A stretch of 50,632 nt of DNA from Bryobacterales bacterium (GCA_030693045.1 JAUYBU010000009.1:1-50632), one strand, 5' to 3'; positions 6,754 to 15,156 are shown, numbered from the stretch's first letter. The notes: generated from the sequence alone by a model not told the origin. Program-made: numbers and translations.

Positions 6754-8037
6754 ATGGCTTATCGAGTCGCAGCAGTTGACATTCACAAGAAGATGTTGGC
6801 GGTGGTGGTGGCTGACGTGGCCGTGGAAGGCGAGTATGAGTTTGAGCGGCGGAAGTTTGGCGCTACCCCCGACGAATTGCATCGGATGGCCGAATGGCTG
6901 ATCCAGCAGGAGGTCGAAGAAATAGTCATGGAATCGACCGCGCAGTACTGGAAGCCGGTGTGGGGATCGCTGGAGCGGTACTGGAAGCCTGCGCGTCAGC
7001 AACGCGAGGGGGCCACCAAGATGTCGGGTACGCTGCACCTGGCGCAGGCTAAATCCAACCGCGGGCCGCGCGGGCGAAAGAACGATTTCGCCGACGGCGA
7101 ACGGATGGTCAAGCGGCTGGTGGCGCAGGAACTGATTTTGAGCTTCGTGCCGGATCCGGAGCAGCGGCTCTGGCGAACGGTGACGAGGCGCAAGCTCCAA
7201 TTGACCCGCGCGAAGGTGCGCTTTACGAATCAACTCGAGAGTCTATTGGAACAGGCGCACATCAAGCTGTCGAGTTTGGTGTCGGATATTCTGGGCGTCA
7301 GTGCGCGGCGCATGTTGCAGGCGGTGGCGGAAGGGGAAACCGATCCGGCCGCTCTGGCGACTCTGGCCGATTGCCGGCTACAGGCCACGCCGGAACAATT
7401 GGCCGATGCGCTGGGGGCCTGCCAGCAACTCCCTGGAGTTTACCGCCGGCTGCTGAAGATGGCGCTGGAGGAGTTGAAACTAATGGAGGAGCAGATCGAG
7501 CAACTGGATCGGGAGGCCATGGGTCTACTCCAGCAGTATCAGGAGGCGGTGCTACGAGTGGCGGAAGTGCCCGGTTTTGGGGTGGATTCGGCGCTACAGA
7601 TGATCGCCGAAGTGGGCCCCGAGGCAGCGGCTTTCCGGTCGGAAAAGGCCCTGGCTTCGTGGGTGGGAGTGTGTCCGGGAAACGAAGAGAGCGCCGGCGA
7701 GTCTCAAAGTACGCGATCGCCCAAGGGCAACCGCCCGATGCGGCGGCTTCTCAATCAAGCTGCGCATGCGGCCATAAAGGTCAAAGGAAGCATATTTGAC
7801 GTAACGTTTCGCCGGTTGCTGCCGCGCTTGGGATACAAGCAGGCCATCTGGGCTATCGCTCATCGGCTTTGCCGCGTGCTTTGGCTGATTCTCCATCAGG
7901 GGGTCCGCTACCAGGAACGGGGCCTGGAGGTGAGTGCCAAGTCCAAGCGCACGCGCGCCGCGCGGATGATCAGGGAACTCCAGAAGCTCGGCTATCGCGT
8001 GGAAGGCGGACCGCTTCCAGTCGCCAACCGGGCCTGA
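6754..8037 (+). CDS. IS110-family DEDD recombinase (transposase)
   Basis: A 427-residue serine/DEDD recombinase. The RuvC-like N-terminal half shows the first Asp in 'VAAVDIHKKMLAVVV', the Glu in 'IVMESTAQYWKPVW', and the Asp pair region 'RKNDFADGERMVKRL'. A coiled-coil-like middle segment (about 215-270) follows. The C-terminal Tnp20 domain has 'VPGFGVDSALQMIAEVGP' and the Ser-bearing 'STRSPKGNRPMRRLL'. The start at 6754 follows AAGGAGA with good spacing; a longer reading from 6724 would lack an RBS. The length and intact motifs suggest a functional enzyme. The gene is on the strand opposite to the flanking BON and era genes. Confidence 0.93.
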   Translation: MAYRVAAVDIHKKMLAVVVADVAVEGEYEFERRKFGATPDELHRMAEWLIQQEVEEIVMESTAQYWKPVWGSLERYWKPARQQREGATKMSGTLHLAQAKSNRGPRGRKNDFADGERMVKRLVAQELILSFVPDPEQRLWRTVTRRKLQLTRAKVRFTNQLESLLEQAHIKLSSLVSDILGVSARRMLQAVAEGETDPAALATLADCRLQATPEQLADALGACQQLPGVYRRLLKMALEELKLMEEQIEQLDREAMGLLQQYQEAVLRVAEVPGFGVDSALQMIAEVGPEAAAFRSEKALASWVGVCPGNEESAGESQSTRSPKGNRPMRRLLNQAAHAAIKVKGSIFDVTFRRLLPRLGYKQAIWAIAHRLCRVLWLILHQGVRYQERGLEVSAKSKRTRAARMIRELQKLGYRVEGGPLPVANRA

Positions 8038-8062
8038 AGGGGGGAGGGTTTTTCGACCCTGT

Positions 8063-8104
8063 CCCCGAATTGAGTTTCGGGATTTCGTAGCCTGTCCCCG
8101 AATT
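8063..8104. repeat. 33-bp repeat, right part after the IS110 insertion
   Basis: CCCCGAATT (8063-8071) completes the unit interrupted at 6506. It is followed by a full unit at 8072-8104 identical to the arm at 6450-6482. The repeat ends 6 bp before the era stop codon. See the left part at 6389-6506. Confidence 0.85.
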
Positions 8105-8110
8105 AGGCGC

Positions 8111-9031
8111 TCACCCTTCGCCGGTCATCGAACGCCAGTCGATCTGGTTCAGAAACGCCGGATTTTCCCGCCACTTCGGTTTCACCTTGACGAACAACTC
8201 CAGGTAGACCTTGCGGCCGAAGAACTTCTCCATGTCCAGCCGCGCGAACGTGCCCACGCGCTTGAGCATCGCGCCCTTGGCGCCGATGACGATGGCCTTC
8301 TGGCCTTCCTTCTCGACATAGATGGTCGCCAGCACGCGCAGCAGGCGGGGCGTGTCGTCCCACTGGTCGATGAGGATCGCCACCGAATGCGGCACCTCCC
8401 GCTGCGTCTCGGCGAGAATCTTTTCGCGGATCATTTCGCCCGCCAGGAACCGCTCCGGCTGATCGGTGATGTAGTCGGCGGGGAAGTGGGCCGGGCCTTC
8501 CGGCAAGCGCCCGAGGATCGCTTTTTTCAGCTCCTCCAACCCTTCCCCGCTTCTTGCCGAAACCGGGACATAGTCGGCGAAATCGTGGGCCGCCTTGTAC
8601 TTCTCGATCAGCGGCAGCAGAACCGCCTTGTCCTCCAGCCGGTCGATCTTGTTGAGCGCCAGGATGCAGGGGGTCTGGCTCTTGCGGACCAGGTCGATCG
8701 CCTGCGCGTCGGCCCCGGTAAACGGCACACTCGCGTCGCCGACGAAGACCAGCACATCGCGGCCGTCCAGCGCCGCGCGAACCGTTTGCATCATGCGCCG
8801 GTTGAAGGTCGTATCCGATTTGTGGATGCCGGGGGTGTCCACAAAAACGATCTGCGCGTTATCCAGCGTCAGCACGCCCTGAATCGTCGTCCGCGTGGTT
8901 TGCGGCTTGCGGGCGACAATCGCCAGCTTGGCCCCGACCAGGGCGTTCATGAGCGTGGACTTGCCGGCGTTCGGCAGGCCCAGGAGGGATACGAACCCGG
9001 AGACAAAGCCGGGCCTTTCGGTGTCACTCAT
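8111..9031 (-). CDS. era: GTPase Era
   Basis: A 306-residue GTPase that binds 16S rRNA near its 3' end and helps 30S assembly. The G domain shows G1 'GLPNAGKST' (18-26), G2 around 'PQTTRTT', G3 'DTPG', G4 'NKID' and G5 'SARSGEG'. The C-terminal KH domain has the 'VIGAKGAMLKRVG' RNA-binding loop. The length matches the family. The gene ends the phoH-ybeY-CBS-era operon and overlaps the CBS gene end by 8 bp. The ATG at 9031 is the first in frame with the G domain. The operon companions all act in ribosome or RNA maturation, which supports the assignment. Confidence 0.96.
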   Translation of the reverse strand: MSDTERPGFVSGFVSLLGLPNAGKSTLMNALVGAKLAIVARKPQTTRTTIQGVLTLDNAQIVFVDTPGIHKSDTTFNRRMMQTVRAALDGRDVLVFVGDASVPFTGADAQAIDLVRKSQTPCILALNKIDRLEDKAVLLPLIEKYKAAHDFADYVPVSARSGEGLEELKKAILGRLPEGPAHFPADYITDQPERFLAGEMIREKILAETQREVPHSVAILIDQWDDTPRLLRVLATIYVEKEGQKAIVIGAKGAMLKRVGTFARLDMEKFFGRKVYLELFVKVKPKWRENPAFLNQIDWRSMTGEG

Positions 9032-10286
9032 TCGACGGTTTCTCCAATTTCGAAATCCGGACCTGATCGACGCGCAGCTCGCTTGCGGCCAGCACCTCGA
9101 TCCTTATTCCCTCGCGTTCAACGGCCTCGCCGATCTTCGGCACGCGCCCAAGCCACTCCGACACCAGGCCGCCAACGGTAATCGACTCCGGCTCCTGGTC
9201 CGGCCGGAAATCGACCAGGTCGCGCAGATGATCGAGGCCGAAACTGCCCGACACGACGAAGCCCCCGTCCGGGTCGGGTGTGACGTCGTGCGCCGGTTCG
9301 TGCTCGTCGCGAATTTCGCCGAAGACCTCTTCGACCAGGTCCTCCAGCGTCGCCAGTCCGGCCGTGTTCCCGTATTCGTCGACCACCACCACCATGTGCG
9401 TGCCGTCGGCCTGCATCTCGCGCAACAGATCGGCAACTTTCTTGGTCTCCGGCGCCAGGCGAATGGGGCGCATCAGTTCGCGTATCGTCTTGCGCGCCCG
9501 CTCGTCCTCTTCCAGTTCGAACATGTCGCGCACGTGGACGAAGCCGACGATGTTGTCGATCGACTCCTCGAAAACCGGAATGCGCGAGTACTGCTCATGG
9601 ATGACCAGCTCGCGGAGATCGTCCAGTGAACGGTCCTCGCCGATGGCGACGATCTTGGGCCGCGCCGTCATCACCTCGCGCACGGTGGTGTCGCCGAAAG
9701 CCACCACCGACTGAATCAGCTTGCGGTCGTCCTCTTCGATCAATCCCTCTTCGGCGCCGGCCGTGATCAGCGCTTCGACGTTCTCTTCGGGCGAAGGCGC
9801 CTGGCTCTGTTGCCCGGCCGGCTCGCTCAGGTCGGAAAGCGACTGCAGGAAGGCTAGCACCGACGTCAGCGGCCGAACCGCGAAGGTCATTGCGCGCAGC
9901 AGCGGAAGCATCGGAAGCAGCCAGCGCGAGCCGGCTTTGCGGTAGATCAGTTGGGGGATGATGTAGGCGGCCGCCAGCATGGTTGCCCAGGCGAACAAGG
10001 CGGCTTCCACCAGCGCCATCCGGAACGGCGCCGCGCGCTCGGCCGAGATTCCAAACGTCGCCAGGCCGAGCAAAAGCAGCGAGGAGTGCTTGATCAGCGA
10101 AAAGGCCAGCGCGCCGCGCTCGCCTTTGAGCCCGATGCGGTCTTCCAGCGTATCGCGAAAAAACTCCAGCGCGGGCAGTTCGCGGGCGCGCAGCCGCATC
10201 GATTCCAGATACAGCAGTTGCACGAAGGTGGACAGGCCCAGCACCAGGGTGAGCGCGGCGGCGGCGGCAACCAGCAGCAGCGTCAC
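9024..10286 (-). CDS. CNNM/CorC-type CBS-domain membrane protein
   Basis: A 420-residue protein of the HlyC/CorC ('hemolysin-like') family. The N-terminal half has about three membrane segments: 2-25, about 65-85, and about 92-112. A CBS pair follows ('VREVMTARPKIVAIGEDRS' and 'ELMRPIRLAPETKKVADLL'), with a characteristic 'VVVVDEYGNTAGLATLEDLV'. The end is a CorC_HlyC transporter-associated domain ('FVVSGSFGLDHLRDLVDF'). Family members are linked to divalent cation (Mg/Co) efflux. The membrane part is short and divergent compared with canonical CNNM domains. Its place between ybeY and era is a common arrangement across bacteria. It overlaps ybeY by 4 nt. Confidence 0.87.
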   Translation of the reverse strand: MTLLLVAAAAALTLVLGLSTFVQLLYLESMRLRARELPALEFFRDTLEDRIGLKGERGALAFSLIKHSSLLLLGLATFGISAERAAPFRMALVEAALFAWATMLAAAYIIPQLIYRKAGSRWLLPMLPLLRAMTFAVRPLTSVLAFLQSLSDLSEPAGQQSQAPSPEENVEALITAGAEEGLIEEDDRKLIQSVVAFGDTTVREVMTARPKIVAIGEDRSLDDLRELVIHEQYSRIPVFEESIDNIVGFVHVRDMFELEEDERARKTIRELMRPIRLAPETKKVADLLREMQADGTHMVVVVDEYGNTAGLATLEDLVEEVFGEIRDEHEPAHDVTPDPDGGFVVSGSFGLDHLRDLVDFRPDQEPESITVGGLVSEWLGRVPKIGEAVEREGIRIEVLAASELRVDQVRISKLEKPSNE

Positions 10287-10729
10287 CGCCGCACCCGTTC
10301 AATCAGTCCGGCCCCCAGGCCCAGCGTCTTGCGCCATCCGGCCTCGGCGCGCGCCATGCGGCCGCGGTCGCGCGCATGGTCCATGCCCAGAAGATGCAGC
10401 AGGCCGTGGAGCATGAGGATGGCGATTTCCTGCTCCACCGGATGAGAGAACTGGCACGCCTGCGCGGCGGCGCGGTCGGCCGAAATGGCGATCTCGCCCA
10501 GGTCCCCGCCCGGCTCGCCGCTGGGGAAGGAAAGGACGTCGGTCGGGCAGTCGTTACCTAGAAACTGGAGGTTCAGCCGCCGCAGTTCGCGGTCGCCGGT
10601 GACCAGGCAGGTGAAGCGGCGGCCCTCGGCAACCTCCTGGCACAGCCGCTTGGCGAACTCCAGCAACGCCGGCCGGTTCAAGCTGGCCGGGGCGCGTCGA
10701 TACAGCAGGAGTCTTTCCTGGGACGGCAT
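10283..10729 (-). CDS. ybeY: endoribonuclease YbeY
   Basis: A 148-residue metal-dependent RNase required for 16S rRNA 3'-end maturation and ribosome quality control. The zinc site motif HGLLHLLGMDH is present at 108-118 (His108, His112, His118). The family segment 'DCPTDVLSFPSGEP' is near 60-73. It lies 11 bp after phoH and overlaps the next gene by ATGA. The C-terminus is slightly longer than in E. coli. Confidence 0.95.
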   Translation of the reverse strand: MPSQERLLLYRRAPASLNRPALLEFAKRLCQEVAEGRRFTCLVTGDRELRRLNLQFLGNDCPTDVLSFPSGEPGGDLGEIAISADRAAAQACQFSHPVEQEIAILMLHGLLHLLGMDHARDRGRMARAEAGWRKTLGLGAGLIERVRR

Positions 10730-10740
10730 TGTGAGCGCGC

Positions 10741-11790
10741 TCAGGCGCCCTGAACTTCGGGCTGGGCCGGCGTCTGAGCCGCCGCGTCCTCGCCCTGCTT
10801 TTCGGCCGGCGGCTCGCCCAGCTTCAGCGAAAGCTGCCGGCCGGTGGTCAACTCGGAATAGCGCTCGTACGCCTTGACGATGCGCTGGACGAGCGTGTGG
10901 CGCACCACGTCGCGCTCGTCGAAATAGACGAAGCTGATGCCTTCGACGCCGCGCAGCACGTCGATCACCTCCAGCAGGCCGCTGCGCCGCCCCGCCGGCA
11001 GGTCGATCTGGGTGATGTCGCCGGTGACCACCATTTTGGAGTTGAAGCCCTGGCGCGTGAGGACCATCTTCATCTGCTCGGCCGTCGCGTTCTGGGCTTC
11101 GTCGAGAATGATGAAGCTGTCGTTCAAGGTGCGGCCGCGCATGAAGGCGATGGGCGCGATCTCGATGGTCTCGCGCTCGATGAGTTTTTCGACCTTCTCG
11201 GCCTCGAGCATGTCGTAGAGCGCGTCGTAGAGCGGGCGCAGGTACGGATCGACCTTCTCCTGGAGGGTCCCGGGCAGGAAGCCCAACCGCTCGCCGGCCT
11301 CGACGGCGGGCCGCGTCAGGATAATGCGGCTCACCTTCTTGCCCAGGTAAGCGGAGATGGCCATCGCCACCGCCAGGTACGTCTTCCCGGTCCCGGCCGG
11401 GCCGATGCCCAGCACCAGGTCGCTGCGCTCGATGGCGTCGACGTAGCGCCGCTGGTTGACCGTCTTGGGCGCCAGCGTTTTCTTGCCGAAATTGCGCTGC
11501 CGGCCGCTCTCGATCAGGCTGCGCAGGCTCACCTCGGCGTCGCCGGCGACCACGCGGAAATAGCTGTTCAGGTCGCCGTTGTTGAAGCTGTGCCCTTCGC
11601 GGATCAATGCGAAATAGTCCTCCAGAATCCCGGCCGCGCGCATCGCGTTGGATTCGTCGCCCTCGATTTCCAGCGAGTCGTTCAAAAGGCGCGTGGAAAC
11701 ATTCAGACCCGTCTCCAGCACCCGGATATTCTCATCGCGCGTCCCGAACAGGGATTCGATCCCCCGGCTGATCTGCACACTGAGTTTCAT
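10741..11790 (-). CDS. PhoH family ATPase (PhoH-like/YbeZ)
   Basis: A 349-residue protein of the YbeZ type: an N-terminal KH-like segment (1-100) and a helicase-like ATPase core. Walker A is 'GPAGTGKT' (130-137) and Walker B/DEAD-like is '[17 protein letters not shown]'. '[20 protein letters not shown]' follows. YbeZ proteins partner YbeY in RNA metabolism, and here the two genes are adjacent and co-oriented. The last ~25 residues (Pro/Ala/Gln-rich) look disordered. It is the first gene of the operon, and a promoter candidate lies about 130 bp upstream. Confidence 0.93.
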   Translation of the reverse strand: MKLSVQISRGIESLFGTRDENIRVLETGLNVSTRLLNDSLEIEGDESNAMRAAGILEDYFALIREGHSFNNGDLNSYFRVVAGDAEVSLRSLIESGRQRNFGKKTLAPKTVNQRRYVDAIERSDLVLGIGPAGTGKTYLAVAMAISAYLGKKVSRIILTRPAVEAGERLGFLPGTLQEKVDPYLRPLYDALYDMLEAEKVEKLIERETIEIAPIAFMRGRTLNDSFIILDEAQNATAEQMKMVLTRQGFNSKMVVTGDITQIDLPAGRRSGLLEVIDVLRGVEGISFVYFDERDVVRHTLVQRIVKAYERYSELTTGRQLSLKLGEPPAEKQGEDAAAQTPAQPEVQGA

Positions 11791-11923
11791 GCCGCGCTAA
11801 GCGTGATTGCCTCCATGGAAAGGATCGTTCTCAAGCTTCTGGTCACGACAGCAGGTGGCACAACGGGGGGGAGTATCGACCGTGAAGTCCGCTCGTGCGG
11901 AGCACCCATCCACATCCGCCCCC

Positions 11924-11952
11924 ACTATAGCAGAGGCGGTTCGGCGCTACAA
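11924..11952 (-). promoter_or_regulatory. candidate sigma-70 promoter of the phoH operon
   Basis: On the minus strand TTGTAG (11947-11952) and TATAGT (11924-11929) are separated by exactly 17 bp. The predicted start is near 11917, about 127 nt before phoH. The remaining 250-bp gap up to the divergent secreted-protein gene shows no other gene. It contains C-rich runs only. Confidence 0.4.
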
Positions 11953-12044
11953 GCTAAACTTTCGCGGCGGCGTAGCGCCGGGCTTTAGCCTCGCCCTTCC
12001 GGCTGTCCCATTCCGTGCGACACTGGGGACTTGGGACGGGATGG

Positions 12045-12617
12045 ATGATGCGGCGTTTCGCATGTGGGCTTTTCCTGCTGGCCTGGCTGCCGGCGGCGGC
12101 GCAAACCGGCGGTCTCCCGCCCGAATGGGAGGCCCGCAAGATGCTGGCCGACCTGGCCACCGAGACGCAGCGCTTCAAGCCGATTCTCGACCAGGTGGAT
12201 CCCAAGGCGTGGGTAGCCGCGGGCGCTCCGGAAACCTACGTGACCCAGTTGAAGTCGACCCGGAACGAAGTCGACTACCTCATAACCACCACCAAAGCGC
12301 TGGCTGAGCGGCCCGAGAAGCTGGCCTTGGCGCTGGAAGCGCTGTTCCGGATGCAGGCGGTGGAAGCGTTCCTGCGGTCGCTGGGCGAAGGCATCCGGCG
12401 CTATCAGAACCCGGCCCTGGCCGACCTGCTGAACGGGCTGATGGGGGAGACCCTGGCCAGCCGCGACCGGCTTCGCCACTACGTGGTCGAACTGGCGGCA
12501 ATCAAAGAGCAGGAGTTTGCGATCATGGACCAGGAGGCGCAGCGCTGCCGGGCGATGATCTCCCGGCAGCCCGCCGCGGCTCCCAGGAAGAGTCAGCCGA
12601 AGGGGGAGGAGAAGTGA
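12045..12617 (+). CDS. secreted helical protein of unknown function
   Basis: A 190-residue protein starting MMRRFACGLFLLAWLPAAAQ, a clear signal peptide with an AXA-type cleavage site. The mature part is mostly amphipathic helices ('TQRFKPILDQVDPKAWVAAG', 'LAERPEKLALALEALFRM'). It ends in a Lys/Pro-rich tail. No domain was recognised. The ATG at 12045 is preferred to a GTG at 12015 because the signal peptide starts there. Its stop overlaps the GTG start of a Cys-rich mini-protein (GTGA), so the two are translationally coupled. Confidence 0.6.
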   Translation: MMRRFACGLFLLAWLPAAAQTGGLPPEWEARKMLADLATETQRFKPILDQVDPKAWVAAGAPETYVTQLKSTRNEVDYLITTTKALAERPEKLALALEALFRMQAVEAFLRSLGEGIRRYQNPALADLLNGLMGETLASRDRLRHYVVELAAIKEQEFAIMDQEAQRCRAMISRQPAAAPRKSQPKGEEK

Positions 12618-12808
12618 ACGAACCCCGCGTATTCACGTGCAGCATCTGCGCCGAGTCCTCGCGCGACATCTGCGTGTACTGCACCAAGGACGCCTGCCAG
12701 AACCACATCTGCCGAAGGTGCCTGCGTTGCAGCGACTGCTGCGAGTGCGAAGTGCCGCTGGATGCGCACGCGCCGGGCGCGCCGGGCCCCGATCAGCCCA
12801 GCTTGTAG
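12614..12808 (+). CDS. Cys-rich zinc-binding mini-protein, 64 aa
   Basis: A 64-residue protein in which residues 9-45 hold eleven cysteines and one histidine: C9-x2-C12-x7-C20-x2-C23-x4-C28-x2-H31-x-C33-x2-C36-x2-C39-x2-C42, then C43 and C45. The regular CxxC pairs suggest two or three zinc knuckles in a cross-brace or B-box-like fold. No family name is certain. It is coupled to the secreted helical protein upstream (4-nt overlap). Its 3' end overlaps the convergent oxidoreductase gene by 16 bp. No signal peptide is present, so it should be cytoplasmic, unlike its partner. Confidence 0.6.
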   Translation: MNEPRVFTCSICAESSRDICVYCTKDACQNHICRRCLRCSDCCECEVPLDAHAPGAPGPDQPSL

Positions 12809-14127
12809 GGCGCGCGGTACTGGTATTGCAGGAATTTGTTCGCCGCCGCGTTGTTGGTGAACCGCTCGGTCTTGCCGTCCCACTCGAGGTAGCTCTTGGT
12901 CTTGTGGGCGATGTTGCCGATCAGGGTGTTGGACGTCGAGATGTGGCCGATCAGGATGTCGCAGTTGCACTTCTTGCGGCTCTTGATGCAATCCAGGAAG
13001 TTGCGCGCGTGGAAGGCCGTGTCGGCGCTGCCCTTGGCGCTCTTGGGCTCGATCACCGTCTTCTTGGACCCGCCGTAGGAGCGCTCCGTCACCCGGTCCA
13101 GCGGCGTTCGCGCGCCGAACGTCCTTTCGGTGATGCTCTCGGGAACCACTTCCCAGCGGTTGCCGTACAGGTACAGCGTGCCCTTGGTGCCGCGAATCTC
13201 CATCTCGGCGCCGGTCGCGCAGCCCTTGGCGGCGTTGGCGTCGTAGCAGCAGAAAATCATCATCATGCCGCCGAAGTCCCACATCACCTCGAGTGTGTCC
13301 GGGATCTCGCGGTTGTCCTTGATGCCGGCGTAGCGGCCGCCCATGGCCACCACGGCTTTGGGCGATTCCTTGCCCAGCGCCCAGCGCAGCATGTCCATGT
13401 AGTGCACGCCGAAGTTGGTAAGCTGGCCGCCCGAGTGGTTGTAGAACCAGCGAAAGTTGTAGAACGCGCGGTTCCGATTGTATGGGACTTTCGGCGCCGG
13501 GCCCAGCCACTGGTCCCAGTCGAAGTCGGACGGCAGCGGGCCGTCGGGCGCCGCGCCGAGCCCGTTCGGCCACTCGTTCTGGATGTGGAAGCTCTTGGCA
13601 AGGCTGATAGTGCCCAGCGCGCCCGAGCGGACATAATCCACCGCCTCCATGAGGAACTTCCCCGAGCGGCGATGGATGCCGACCTGCGTCACGCGCTTGG
13701 TCTGCTCGGCCACTTCCACCATGCGCCGGCCTTCGGACACCGTCAGCGAGAGCGGCTTCTCGACGTAAACGTCCTTGCCGGCGTGGCAGGCGTCGACAAA
13801 CATCAGCGCGTGCCAGTGATCCGGAGTGGCGATGGCGACGGCATCCACGTTCTTGTCGTCCAGCACCTTCTTGTAGTCCTTGTACCGGGTTGGCGTGCCG
13901 CGGGACTTCTTCACCGCGAAATCCAGGTAGTCCTCGCGCAGGTCGCACACGGCCATCGTCTGCGAATCGCCGTGCTCGAGAAATCCGTCGTGGACCTGGT
14001 CGCCGCGGTTGCCGAGGCCGATAAAGCCCATGCGCACGCGGTCGTTGGCGCCGAGAATGCGCGAGTAGCTTGCCGCCGTCGCCAGCGACGCCGTGCGCGC
14101 GAAATCACGTCGGGAGATCGAGTCCAT
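12793..14127 (-). CDS. Tat-exported Gfo/Idh/MocA family oxidoreductase
   Basis: A 444-residue NAD(P)-dependent dehydrogenase-like protein. The N-terminus has a Tat signal (SISRRDFARTASLATAAS). A Rossmann motif 'GFIGLGNRG' is at 34-42. The family lysine lies in 'VYVEKPLSL' (EKP at 123-125), and the C-terminal alpha/beta substrate domain follows with 'WYNHSGGQLTNFGVHYMDML'. The long C-terminal insertions are those of the exported Bacteroidetes/Planctomycete/Acidobacterial subfamily. The substrate is probably a sugar or inositol derivative; it cannot be specified. The start ATG has a GAGGG site upstream. It is divergent from the phosphodiesterase gene, with a 51-bp AT-rich gap. Confidence 0.88.
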   Translation of the reverse strand: MDSISRRDFARTASLATAASYSRILGANDRVRMGFIGLGNRGDQVHDGFLEHGDSQTMAVCDLREDYLDFAVKKSRGTPTRYKDYKKVLDDKNVDAVAIATPDHWHALMFVDACHAGKDVYVEKPLSLTVSEGRRMVEVAEQTKRVTQVGIHRRSGKFLMEAVDYVRSGALGTISLAKSFHIQNEWPNGLGAAPDGPLPSDFDWDQWLGPAPKVPYNRNRAFYNFRWFYNHSGGQLTNFGVHYMDMLRWALGKESPKAVVAMGGRYAGIKDNREIPDTLEVMWDFGGMMMIFCCYDANAAKGCATGAEMEIRGTKGTLYLYGNRWEVVPESITERTFGARTPLDRVTERSYGGSKKTVIEPKSAKGSADTAFHARNFLDCIKSRKKCNCDILIGHISTSNTLIGNIAHKTKSYLEWDGKTERFTNNAAANKFLQYQYRAPYKLG

Positions 14128-14178
14128 GAAAATCCCTCACAATCTGGAGTTGACTATTCTTTTATATCCTAGTTTGCA

Positions 14179-15006
14179 GTGGAACGGAAACTTATACTCT
14201 GGTTGCTGGCGATGGCGATGACCTCCGGCGCGGCTCCCCGCATCCTGGTGCACGGCCACCGCGGCGCGCGCGCCGCGCGCCCGGAGAACACGCTCGCGGC
14301 TTTCCAATACGCGATTGAAGCGGGCGCGGACGTTCTGGAACTCGATGTCGCCGTGACGCGCGACAACGTGTTGGTGGTCTCCCACGACCCGGCGCCGAAC
14401 GCCGACATCTGCTCCGGTCCCGGCCCGGCGCGCCCCATCCGCGAGATGACGCTCGCTCAACTGCGGCGCTGGGATTGCGGCGCGAAGGTGAACCCGGCGT
14501 TCCCCAGGCAACAGCCCGCGCCCGGCGCCCGCATCCCCACGCTCGATGAAGTGCTCGCGCTCGGGCGCGGCGGCTCGTTCGGCTTCAATATCGAGACCAA
14601 GAGTTTTCCGGATCGGCCGCAATTAACGCCCGCGCCGGAGGAGTTCGCGCGGATGCTCGCCGGCGCCGTGCGGCGTCACAAGCTCGAGTGGCGCGTCATC
14701 GTGCAGTCGTTCGACTTCCGCACGCTGGTAGCGATGAAGAAGATCGCGCCGGAGCTGAAACTGGCGGCGCTCTGGAATTCCGGCCCGCGCGACTTCGTTT
14801 TGATCGCGCGCGAAGCCGGCGCCGGGATCGTCTCGCCGCAGTTCGGCCTGGTGACGCCCGAACAAGTCCGCGCGGCGCACCAGGCGGGCCTCGAGGTCGT
14901 GCCCTGGACGCCAAACGATCCGGCCGACTGGGACCGCCTGATCGCCGCCGGAGTGGACGCCATCATCACCGACGACCCGGCGGCCCTTATCGCGCACCTA
15001 CGCTAG
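14179..15006 (+). CDS. glycerophosphodiester phosphodiesterase
   Basis: A 275-residue GDPD-family TIM barrel that hydrolyses glycerophosphodiesters to glycerol-3-phosphate plus alcohol. A signal-peptide-like N-terminus (RKLILWLLAMAMTSGAA) precedes the catalytic 'HGHRGARAARPENT' (His27, Arg28). Glu54 and Asp56 are in 'VLELDV', and the second histidine is His69 in 'VVSHDP'. The distal metal/substrate residues are in 'FNIETKS'. The C-terminus shows the 'VPWTPNDPADWDRLIAAGVD' and 'IITDDP' family end. The start is a GTG at 14179 in a divergent, AT-rich promoter region. It is probably periplasmic or lipid-anchored by context. Confidence 0.9.
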   Translation: MERKLILWLLAMAMTSGAAPRILVHGHRGARAARPENTLAAFQYAIEAGADVLELDVAVTRDNVLVVSHDPAPNADICSGPGPARPIREMTLAQLRRWDCGAKVNPAFPRQQPAPGARIPTLDEVLALGRGGSFGFNIETKSFPDRPQLTPAPEEFARMLAGAVRRHKLEWRVIVQSFDFRTLVAMKKIAPELKLAALWNSGPRDFVLIAREAGAGIVSPQFGLVTPEQVRAAHQAGLEVVPWTPNDPADWDRLIAAGVDAIITDDPAALIAHLR

Positions 15007-15007
15007 A

Positions 15008-15140
15008 AAAATGCGTCAGCCTGGTATGGTCCATTTATTTCGCGACACTGCCAACAACCGCGTCTCACGGCCCCAGGGCCCAAGGTGCGATTCTCGAGAA
15101 CGTCCCGGAATAAATGGACCATACCAGGCTGACGCATTTT
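15008..15140. repeat. 133-bp palindromic element with 32-bp perfect arms
   Basis: The arm 15008-15039 (AAAATGCGTCAGCCTGGTAT...) is the exact reverse complement of 15109-15140, with a 69-bp GC-rich spacer. The element fills almost the whole gap between two convergent genes, beginning 2 bp after the upstream stop. RNA from either strand would form a long hairpin. It may be a MITE or REP-like mobile hairpin and could double as a bidirectional terminator. It shares no sequence with the 33-bp repeat at 6389. Confidence 0.85.
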
Positions 15141-15156
15141 CGGTGCGGTTCCCCGG

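Larger units (their letters stand above)
6507..8062 (+). mobile_element. IS110-family insertion sequence in a 33-bp repeat
   Basis: An element of about 1,556 bp with one recombinase gene, a long non-coding left end (about 250 bp) and a short right end (about 25 bp). There are no terminal inverted repeats. The pentamer CCTGT occurs at both junctions (6502-6506 and 8058-8062). Joining left flank '...TTTCGTAGCCTGT' to right flank 'CCCCGAATTGAG...' exactly rebuilds the 33-bp repeat unit present nearby, so the boundaries are unusually clear to within the shared 5 bp. The layout with the non-coding region upstream fits the IS110 subgroup rather than IS1111. IS110 elements are known to insert into repeated extragenic sequences. 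Confidence 0.88.

Noticed and set aside
12895-14127. Long alternative minus-strand frame over the oxidoreductase
   Set aside because: Out-of-frame shadow of a well-supported Gfo/Idh/MocA gene.
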